Both the position numbers and the translations under genes were made by a program. DNA of 43,570 bases, taken from NCBI GenBank assembly GCA_023418055.1, contig JAEZDP010000001.1, forward strand, positions 1-43,570. The letters run 5' to 3'. The stretch's first letter is position 1, and each line of letters begins with the position of its first letter. The notes under the pieces were generated by a model. It did no database searches and had not been told where the DNA came from. It saw nothing but the letters and a program-made list of their open reading frames with translations. This stretch comes from Acidobacteriota bacterium (GTDB lineage: Bacteria > Acidobacteriota > Vicinamibacteria > Vicinamibacterales > Vicinamibacteraceae). Shown here one piece after another: positions 7,799-14,772 of the stretch.

Positions 7799-8887
7799 AT
7801 GCAAGGACGATGGATGATCTTCACACGACGAGTGCTGGTGTTGCTGCTCGCTGCCGGCCTCTCGCCGGCGCCCGCAGCCGCACAGGGTGACCTGACGGTC
7901 ACGCGGGTGTTCGGCCCCGAGGTGCCCACCGGGCCCTACAAACACCCGGCGGCGCTGACGGAACTCGACAACGGCGACCTCTATCTCGTGTACTACGGCG
8001 GCGAGGGCGAATACGCCCGCGACACGGCCGTCTTCGGCGCCCGGCGCGCCGCGGGCCAGACGGAATGGTCGGCGCCGGTGGTCATCGCCCGCGACCCGTT
8101 CCGCTCGGTCGGCAACGCCGTCGTCTGGCAGGCGCCCGACGATGTGGTGTGGCTGTTCTACGTGGTGCGCTACGGCGCCACGTGGTCGTCGTCACGCATC
8201 CAGGCCAAGATCTCGACTGACAGGGCCGCCACGTGGTCCGACCCGTTCCCGATTGCCCTCGAAGCCGGGATGATGGTGCGCAACCGGCCCATCGTGCTGG
8301 CCGACGGCGGCTATCTGCTGCCCGTCTACCTCGAGACGGGCGAAGACACCGAGCAGGTGGGGCCCGAGAGCACCTCGCGGTTCCTGCATTTCGACCCGGC
8401 GACGCGCGTCTGGACCGAGCGCGGCGCGATCTCGTCGCCCACCGGCAACATCCAGCCGGCGGTCGTCGAACTGGCCCCGGGCCACCTGATTGCCTACTGC
8501 CGCCGCGGCGGCAACTACGCGCCAACCGAGGACGGCTGGACCGTACGCGCCGAGTCGCACGACGGCGGACGCACCTGGACGGAGGGCACCAATGCTCCCT
8601 TCCGCAACCCGAACTCGGCGCTCGAGTTCCTGAAGCTGCAGAACGGCCACCTGTTGATGGTGTTCAACGACCACATGTGGAAGCGCACCCCGCTGGTCGC
8701 CGCCGTGTCGACCGACGGCGACCGCACGTGGCCCCATCGCCGCAACATCGGGGAGGCCGACGACAGCTACGCCTATCCGATCGGGTTCCAGGCCCGCGAC
8801 GGGCGCATCCACATCGTCTACACGTCGAGCGGGCGCAAGGTGATCAACCACGCGGTGTTCGACGAGGCGTGGGTGAGGGGGAGGTAG
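7799..8887 (+). CDS. Secreted BNR/Asp-box protein, sialidase-fold (exo-alpha-sialidase-like)
   Basis: A 362-residue protein with an N-terminal signal peptide ending near AAAAQ (residue 29); ATG at 7814 is an alternative start that keeps the signal. Three Asp-box motifs (S-x-D-x-G-x-T-W type) are visible: STDRAATWSDP near residue 138, SHDGGRTWTEG near 251 and STDGDRTWPHRR near 303. This indicates a six-bladed beta-propeller of the sialidase/neuraminidase superfamily. Arginines that could bind a carboxylate occur (MVRNRPIVLADGG), but the full sialidase triad cannot be confirmed by eye, so the enzyme may act on another sugar acid or be a lyase-like relative. Its position next to the sugar-acid-type catabolic genes supports a role in glycan breakdown. 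Confidence 0.75.
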   Translation: MQGRWMIFTRRVLVLLLAAGLSPAPAAAQGDLTVTRVFGPEVPTGPYKHPAALTELDNGDLYLVYYGGEGEYARDTAVFGARRAAGQTEWSAPVVIARDPFRSVGNAVVWQAPDDVVWLFYVVRYGATWSSSRIQAKISTDRAATWSDPFPIALEAGMMVRNRPIVLADGGYLLPVYLETGEDTEQVGPESTSRFLHFDPATRVWTERGAISSPTGNIQPAVVELAPGHLIAYCRRGGNYAPTEDGWTVRAESHDGGRTWTEGTNAPFRNPNSALEFLKLQNGHLLMVFNDHMWKRTPLVAAVSTDGDRTWPHRRNIGEADDSYAYPIGFQARDGRIHIVYTSSGRKVINHAVFDEAWVRGR

Positions 8888-8890
8888 GGA

Positions 8891-8986
8891 CGAAGGAAAC
8901 GAGGAGACGAGGAACCAAGGAACCAAGGAAAGAAGGAACGAAGGAACGAAGGAAAGAAGGAACTGAGGAACCAAGGACTGGAGGAC
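8891..8986 (+). repeat. Twelve tandem copies of an 8-bp purine-rich unit (consensus NNRAGGAA)
   Basis: The whole 96 bp divides without gaps into 12 octamers such as CGAAGGAA, CCAAGGAA and AGAAGGAA. Variation is mainly in the first two bases; the last two units end in GGAC. It begins three bases after the stop of the BNR gene and ends 16 bases before the -10-like hexamer of the ABC ATPase gene. Confidence 0.95.
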
Positions 8987-9002
8987 GGTGGTGGGCTCCC
9001 GG

Positions 9003-9008
9003 TATACT
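9003..9008 (+). promoter_or_regulatory. -10-like hexamer TATACT, 6 nt before a GTG start
   Basis: TATACT is one base from TATAAT and is followed by exactly six bases and then GTG at 9015. A transcript begun at the usual distance would start at or next to the start codon, giving a leaderless mRNA. No convincing -35 is visible; that position falls at the end of the octamer repeat. Confidence 0.45.
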
Positions 9009-9014
9009 GGCGCC

Positions 9015-10241
9015 GTGTCCGCCGCCGCCGTCGTCCTCGACGGAGTCTCCAAGAAATTCACCCTCTATCACCAGCGTGGGCAGGGCCTCAAGGAGCGGCT
9101 GCTGGGCCTGGTGGGCGGGGGCGGCCGTGGCCGGGAGGTGTTCTGGGCGCTCGACGATGTGTCGCTGTCGCTCGAGCGGGGGCAGACCCTCGGGCTCATC
9201 GGGCACAACGGGTGCGGGAAGAGCACGTTGCTGCAACTGCTGGCCGGCATTCTCGAGCCCGACCGGGGTCGGGTGTCGGTGCACGGGCGGGTCACCTCGC
9301 TGCTCGAACTCGGTGCGGGCTTCAGCCCCGACCTGAGCGGGCGCGACAACGTCTTCCTCAACGCGTCGCTGCACGGCGTGTCGCCCGCGGCCGTACGTGC
9401 GAAGTTCGACGAGATCGTGGCCTTCGCCGAACTCGGCCGCTTCATCGACACCCCGGTCCGCAACTACTCGTCGGGCATGTACATGCGGCTCGGGTTTGCC
9501 GTGGCTGCACACCTCGATCCCGAGATCGTGCTCGTGGACGAGGCCCTCGCGGTGGGCGACGAGTCGTTCCAGCGCAAGTGCCTGCGCAAGATCCAGGAGT
9601 TCCAGGGCCGCGGCGTGACGGTGGTCATCGTGTCGCACGACCTGCTGCTCGTCGAGCGGCTGTGCACGCAGGCCTGCCTGCTGCAACAGGGCCGGCTGGT
9701 GGCCGCCGGGGTGCCGTCGGACGTGATCGGCCGCTACCACCAGCTGGCCGCGCAATCGGGCAGCGTCGCCGGCGAGTACCGGTGGGGCTCGCGTGAGGTC
9801 ACCATTACGCGAGTCGATCTGCTCGACGCCGCAGGCACGGCCCTGCGCGATCTGCGGACCGGCGACAGCCTCACCGTCGCGATGCACTACCACGCCGCCG
9901 CCCGCGTGGAGCGCCCCGTGTTCGGTCTGGCCATCTACCACGAAGACGGCACGCACCTGACAGGGCCGAACACCCGCACCGGGGGGCTCGCGATCGAGCA
10001 GCTGCAGGGCGATGGCGTCGTCTCGTGGCGCGTGGAGCGGCTGCCCCTGCTGCCGGGCCGCTACGTCGTGTCGGTGTCGGCTTACGATTTTCACCTCATC
10101 GACCCGCTCGATCACCGCGAGCGGGTGGCCACCTTCACGGTGACCGAAGGCGGCACGCCCGAACGATTCGGCAAGGTCGCGCTGGGCGGGTCGTGGCACC
10201 TCGCGCACGCACGCCACGGCGAAGAGGTGCCCGCCCCTTGA
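9015..10241 (+). CDS. wzt: ABC transporter ATP-binding protein of the Wzt/KpsT/TagH polysaccharide-export type, with C-terminal Wzt domain
   Basis: A 408-residue ATPase that should power export of a finished or growing lipid-linked glycan. Walker A is GHNGCGKST (about 63-71), the signature loop is the degenerate NYSSGMYMRLGF typical of this subfamily, Walker B is EIVLVDEALAVGD, and the H-loop is VSHD. Residues about 260-400 form a beta-rich Wzt C-terminal domain, which in known systems reads the end modification of the O-polysaccharide. I favour GTG 9015 over GTG 8988 because of the -10-like element at 9003-9008; the longer version adds nine residues. Its stop overlaps the next start as TTGA. 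The cognate ABC-2 permease is not in the window. Confidence 0.9.
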   Translation: MSAAAVVLDGVSKKFTLYHQRGQGLKERLLGLVGGGGRGREVFWALDDVSLSLERGQTLGLIGHNGCGKSTLLQLLAGILEPDRGRVSVHGRVTSLLELGAGFSPDLSGRDNVFLNASLHGVSPAAVRAKFDEIVAFAELGRFIDTPVRNYSSGMYMRLGFAVAAHLDPEIVLVDEALAVGDESFQRKCLRKIQEFQGRGVTVVIVSHDLLLVERLCTQACLLQQGRLVAAGVPSDVIGRYHQLAAQSGSVAGEYRWGSREVTITRVDLLDAAGTALRDLRTGDSLTVAMHYHAAARVERPVFGLAIYHEDGTHLTGPNTRTGGLAIEQLQGDGVVSWRVERLPLLPGRYVVSVSAYDFHLIDPLDHRERVATFTVTEGGTPERFGKVALGGSWHLAHARHGEEVPAP

Positions 10242-13200
10242 GCCGGCGCGCCATTGCCCTGGTGGTGCACGGCGCACACTGGCTCGACGCGCAGCGTGCC
10301 GCGCACCTGCGCGACCAGCTCGCCCGCGTCGCGTCCGCCGCCGTGGACGTGGTGGTGGCGCGCGACGAGCCGTCGCGGCCACGCCGCGCCGCGGCCTGCC
10401 TCACCGCCGCCCTGCACCAGACCGAGGCCGACCTGATCGTGGTGGCCGACAGCATCTCGGCCTGCCAGGACGAGTGGCTGCGCGCGCTGCTCGCCGGCGT
10501 CGACGACCAGGGCCTCGCCCTCGCCTGGCTGGCCTCCTCTCCCCGGCTGCCGCAGCTGCCGACGTCCGCCACCGACCTCATCGCGTCGCTCGCCCCCCAC
10601 ACGCGCGACTCGCCATCGGCAGACGCCGACCCTGCGTTCTGGGCCATCCGGCGCGACGGCTGGCGTGCGGTTGGCTCCCTCGACGCGCGCTGCTGGTCGA
10701 TCGGCGCCGTGGCCGACCTCGCGGACCGCCTCGACGTGCTCGGCTACCGCACCGGCGCCATCGTCGTGCCAGGTGCGCCGGACGTCAGCGAAAGCTATCC
10801 ACTCGAGCCCGAGGTGCGCACGCTGCTGCAGTGGCGCAGCCCGTTGCTGCGGCTTGTGCGCAGCGCACCCGACGCGACACTCGGCCCGTCGCTCGCTCGC
10901 GCCGGCGCGGCCCTGCTGGCGGCCGCCTGGGCGGGCACGGGTCTGGATGCGGCCACGGTGACGTTCGGCGGCGCATGGGGACGCGCGTCGCTGCTCGAGC
11001 GATGGCGCACGCGCCTGGGAGGCCGGCCCCCTGCCGATCTCTGGCCGCACGACGAGGTGGCGACGGCGGCGCCACTCGCCGCGCTGGTGTCGTTCGCGCG
11101 CGAGTTGCCGGGGCTCGTCGAGGAGCGCCGATCCCTCGGCCTGGGTCAGCCCCCGGCAGCCCTGATGGCCGCGGCCCGTCACGTCGGCCCGCCAGCCTCA
11201 GTGGATATCCGCGTGCGCCCTCGGGTGTCGGTCATCGTCGTCTCGTGGAACGGCCGCGAGCATCTCGAGCCCTGCTTCTCGTCGCTGCTCGCGAGTGACT
11301 ACCCGGCGGACCTGCTCGAACTCATCTGCGTGGACAACGGGTCGACCGACGGCTCGGTGGAGTGGCTCGCGCAGCACGTCCCCGCCGTGCGTGTGGTCGC
11401 GCTGCCCGACAACCGCGGGTTCACCGGCGGCAACGTCGCGGGTGTGGCGGCCTCCACGGGCGACGTGCTCGTGTTTCTCAACAACGACATGCGCGTCGAG
11501 CCGACGCTCGTCAGCCGACTCGTCGATGGGCTGGGCGGCACCGCCGCGTGTGCCGGTGCGCGCGTCATGAGCTGGGATGGCCAGCGCATCGACTTCGTGC
11601 GCGGCACCGCCAGCTTCGAGGCGCGGGGCTTCCAGGAACACTATCAGGAGCGCTACCACGAGGGCATGCGGCCGGCCGACTCGTTCTTCCCGAACGGCGG
11701 CGCCTTTGCTCTGACACGCACGGCCTACGACGAGGCCGGCGGCTTCGACCCGCACCTGTTCGCCTACTACGACGACCTCGACCTGGGCTGGCGCTTACGC
11801 ACGGTCGGCTACACCATTCGCACGGTGGCCGACGCGGTGGCGCAGCACCGGCACGGTGCCACGTCGAGGACGCAACCGGGCAGCCACAAGCGGTGGCTGA
11901 TGGAACGCAATGCGCTGTGGGTGGCGATGCGGACCTACGACGACACCGCGCTGCCGCAGGTGTTGCCGGCGCTGCTGTTGCTGGCCGGCCTGCGCGTGGC
12001 GCAGGACCTCACGTGGTTGCGCACGCCCATCGGACGACGACTGCGTGCCTGGACGTCGCCGTCCCGGCGGAGCGCCGAGGCGCCGCGCGACGTCTACCGC
12101 GCGGGCAACACGCGCGATCAGCGAACGGCCCCGGCGCGTGTGATCGCGTCGCTGCCGATGCCCGAACTGGCGGCCATCGGACACGTGCTCACCCACCTGC
12201 CCGCACTGGCCGAGGCGCGCCGTGAGTGCCAGCGCCGGCGCCGCGTGCCCGACGCCGACGTGCTGCCGCACCTGGGCCGTCCGCTCGAGGCGCTGGACGG
12301 CCGCACCTCGTACCGGCAGGCCCATCACGCGCTCGCCGATCTGCTGCACATACGGCGAGTCGTGGGCCAGCGTCAGCACGTGCTGCTCGTCACCCACGAG
12401 GCGCTGCGACAGAACATGTCGGGGCCCGCGGTGCGCGTGCTCGAGATGGGACGGGCCCTCAGCCGCACCGCACGCGTGACCATCGCCGCGCCCGGGCCCG
12501 TGGAGATGGCCGACGATCGCCTCTCGATCGTGCCGTTCGACCCGGCGTCTCCGGCCGCGCTGCGGGCGCAGGCCGATTCGGCCGACGTCGTGGTGGTGCA
12601 GGGCTTCGCGTTGCACAGCTATCCGTTTCTCACACGCCTCGTCGCGCCCATCGTGGTGGACCTCTACTGCCCCTTCACGCTGGAGTATCTCGAGCAGACG
12701 CGCAGCGGCACCGGTCAGGTGGACGCAGACACGGCTCGTGAGGCGACGGCGATTCTTGGCGTGCAGAACGCCCAACTGCAGTACGGCGACCTGTTTCTCA
12801 GCGCCAGCGAACGGCAGCGCGATTTCTGGATCGGCGCGCTGCACACCGCCGGTCGCGTCAACGCCCACACGCTCGCGCGCGATCCAGGGCTGGAGCAACT
12901 CGTTACCGTGGTGCCGTTCGGATTGCCCGACGAGCCCGTCGCGCACGCTGACGCACGCGCCCAGGCCCGTCGCCGCGCCGAGGGACGCCCGGCCGGCGTG
13001 CTCAAGGGCGTGCACCCCGCCATCCGCGCCACCGACAAGGTGCTGCTCTGGGGCGGCTCGCTGCTCGACTGGCAGGACCCCGAGACCCTCATCGACGCCG
13101 TGGCCAGGCTCACCGCCACACGTGACGACGTGCGGCTGTTCTTCATGGGCGTGAAGCATCCCAATCCACAGGTCAAGCCGATGGCCATCGTCGAGCGCTC

Positions 13201-13828
13201 GCGCGAGCGGGCACGCGCCGCGGGACTGCTCGACACGCACGTCATCTTCAACGACTGGGTGCCCTACGACGAGCGGGCGACCTACCTGCGAGAGGCCGAC
13301 CTCGGCGTCAGCACGCATCGGCGCCATCTCGAGACCCGCTACTCGTTCCGCACGCGGATGCTCGACTACCTCTGGGCGGGGCTGCCGATCGTGTGCACCG
13401 AGGGGGACTACTTCGGCGACCTCGTGCGCGCCCGCGGGCTGGGTCGCGCCGTGCGACCGAATGATCCCGTGGCACTCGCCGATGCGATCGCCGAGCTGCT
13501 CGACGACGAGCAGGCGAGGCAGCGGTCGCGCACCGCGGTGGCCGACGTCGCGCGTGACATGACGTGGGACGCCGTGACCGCACCGCTGCGCGCGTTCTGT
13601 GCGGCGCCGACATTCGCGGCCGACCGCGCCCCGCACGTCGCGCGCCTGCACGAGACGCTGGCTGACAGCTACAAGGGCACACGTGCCGTCAAGCGCTGGC
13701 TCCTGCGCGCGGGCGTTGGCGAAGGCACGATCGAGTCGGTCAAGCGGTGGCCTGCCACCCAGACGGCCATGGCGTGGCGCAATCATCTGGCGCTCTGGCG
13801 GGCCCGTCGTCGGGCGGGCACGCGGTGA
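10238..13828 (+). CDS. Multidomain glycosyltransferase: divergent N-terminal domain, GT2 domain and GT4-like (GT-B) domain
   Basis: A 1196-residue cytoplasmic protein. Residues 1 to about 326 show weak GT-A-like features (ALVVHGAHW, ADLIVVADS) but no clear catalytic set. Residues about 327-560 are a clear family 2 glycosyltransferase: RVSVIVVSWNGREHLEPC, CVDNGSTDGSV, NRGFTGGNVAG, FLNNDM as the metal-binding loop, and YYDDLDLGWRLR as the acidic motif. Residues about 712-1150 look like a GT-B enzyme of the GT4 type (LLVTHEALRQNMSGPAVR, LLWGGSLLDWQDPETLIDA, STHRRHLETRYSFRTRMLDY, LWAGLPIVCTEGD). The start is a TTG overlapping the upstream stop (TTGA, 10238-10241). Two or three transfers in a row by one polypeptide would fit assembly of a repeat unit. 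Confidence 0.85.
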   Translation: MSRRAIALVVHGAHWLDAQRAAHLRDQLARVASAAVDVVVARDEPSRPRRAAACLTAALHQTEADLIVVADSISACQDEWLRALLAGVDDQGLALAWLASSPRLPQLPTSATDLIASLAPHTRDSPSADADPAFWAIRRDGWRAVGSLDARCWSIGAVADLADRLDVLGYRTGAIVVPGAPDVSESYPLEPEVRTLLQWRSPLLRLVRSAPDATLGPSLARAGAALLAAAWAGTGLDAATVTFGGAWGRASLLERWRTRLGGRPPADLWPHDEVATAAPLAALVSFARELPGLVEERRSLGLGQPPAALMAAARHVGPPASVDIRVRPRVSVIVVSWNGREHLEPCFSSLLASDYPADLLELICVDNGSTDGSVEWLAQHVPAVRVVALPDNRGFTGGNVAGVAASTGDVLVFLNNDMRVEPTLVSRLVDGLGGTAACAGARVMSWDGQRIDFVRGTASFEARGFQEHYQERYHEGMRPADSFFPNGGAFALTRTAYDEAGGFDPHLFAYYDDLDLGWRLRTVGYTIRTVADAVAQHRHGATSRTQPGSHKRWLMERNALWVAMRTYDDTALPQVLPALLLLAGLRVAQDLTWLRTPIGRRLRAWTSPSRRSAEAPRDVYRAGNTRDQRTAPARVIASLPMPELAAIGHVLTHLPALAEARRECQRRRRVPDADVLPHLGRPLEALDGRTSYRQAHHALADLLHIRRVVGQRQHVLLVTHEALRQNMSGPAVRVLEMGRALSRTARVTIAAPGPVEMADDRLSIVPFDPASPAALRAQADSADVVVVQGFALHSYPFLTRLVAPIVVDLYCPFTLEYLEQTRSGTGQVDADTAREATAILGVQNAQLQYGDLFLSASERQRDFWIGALHTAGRVNAHTLARDPGLEQLVTVVPFGLPDEPVAHADARAQARRRAEGRPAGVLKGVHPAIRATDKVLLWGGSLLDWQDPETLIDAVARLTATRDDVRLFFMGVKHPNPQVKPMAIVERSRERARAAGLLDTHVIFNDWVPYDERATYLREADLGVSTHRRHLETRYSFRTRMLDYLWAGLPIVCTEGDYFGDLVRARGLGRAVRPNDPVALADAIAELLDDEQARQRSRTAVADVARDMTWDAVTAPLRAFCAAPTFAADRAPHVARLHETLADSYKGTRAVKRWLLRAGVGEGTIESVKRWPATQTAMAWRNHLALWRARRRAGTR

Positions 13829-14772
13829 CCGCCCCAGCCGTGTCGGTCGTCATCGCGGCGCGCAATGCCGCGGCAACCATCGAGGCGTGCCTGCGGTCGC
13901 TGGCCGCACAGTCCTTCACGGCGCACGAAGTGCTGGTGGTGGACGACGGCTCGAGCGACGACACGGGTGGCCTGGCGCGCACGCTCGGCGCACGGGTCAT
14001 CCGCACGGCGGGCACCGGCGCGTCCGCGGCGCGCAACCTGGGCGTCGCTGCGGCGCGAGGCCACATCGTGGCGTTCACCGACGCCGACTGCACGGTGACG
14101 CCGACGTGGCTCGAGTCGCTCGTCACCGCGCTCGAGACCACGGGTGCTGTGGGTGTCGGCGGTCCTCAGCGCAACGTGTTTCCGCCGGGCATCTCGAGCG
14201 CCGAGGCGTTCGACGCGTTCTTCAGGCTGGCGTCGGTCGTGAGCGACTACACACGGACCGGCGGCGGCGCGCGGCAGGTGCCGCACAACGCCAGCTGCAA
14301 CAGCGCCTATCGCAAGGCCGCATTCGAAGACGTCGGCGGGTTCGCCGCGGGGCTCTGGCCCGGCGAGGACGTCGATCTCGACCTGCGGCTGCGCGACCGC
14401 GGAGGCGTCCTGATGTTCGTGCCCGAGGCCGTGGTGCACCACCATCGGCCCGGCACACTGCCGTGGTTCCGCCGGATGATGCGACGCTACGGGGCGGCGG
14501 AGCGGCGGGTGGTGCAGCGGCACGGCCGCACCCGGCGCATCGACTACCTGCCGCCCGTGCTCGTGGCGGCCGTGGCGGCCCACGCGCTCTATGTCGTCCC
14601 GGCGATTCGACCATGGCTGGCGCTGGCCGACCTGACGGCGGTGGCGGCCGGAGGCCTCGCGCTGGTCGTCACGACACCGCCGCGTCACTGGGTGAGCGTC
14701 GCCGTCTTTGCGGCGACGGCCGTGTGGTCGTGGCACCTGGGCTGGTGGCGCGGGCCCGGGGGCGACGCGTGA
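13825..14772 (+). CDS. Family 2 glycosyltransferase with C-terminal membrane segments
   Basis: A 315-residue GT2 enzyme. Motifs in order: VSVVIAARNAAATIEAC, VVDDGSSDDT, SAARNLGVAAARG, and FTDADC as the nucleotide/metal site near residue 84, then PGEDVDLDLRLRDRGG as the acceptor-side acidic motif. After about residue 240 there are two or three hydrophobic helices, so the enzyme is probably anchored in the inner membrane. Start GTG 13825 overlaps the previous stop as GTGA, and its own stop overlaps the next start in the same way. The in-frame extension to 13747 lies in the previous gene and is not used. Acts on a lipid-linked sugar in the same glycan pathway, by inference. Confidence 0.9.
   Translation: MTAPAVSVVIAARNAAATIEACLRSLAAQSFTAHEVLVVDDGSSDDTGGLARTLGARVIRTAGTGASAARNLGVAAARGHIVAFTDADCTVTPTWLESLVTALETTGAVGVGGPQRNVFPPGISSAEAFDAFFRLASVVSDYTRTGGGARQVPHNASCNSAYRKAAFEDVGGFAAGLWPGEDVDLDLRLRDRGGVLMFVPEAVVHHHRPGTLPWFRRMMRRYGAAERRVVQRHGRTRRIDYLPPVLVAAVAAHALYVVPAIRPWLALADLTAVAAGGLALVVTTPPRHWVSVAVFAATAVWSWHLGWWRGPGGDA

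Noticed and set aside
8891..8986. Possible CRISPR array
   Set aside because: Units are 8 bp and directly adjacent with no spacers; it is a simple tandem repeat.
10025..10237. N-terminal extension of the fused glycosyltransferase
   Set aside because: It overlaps the Wzt-type gene out of frame and is Arg-rich; TTG 10238 overlapping the previous stop is a better start.
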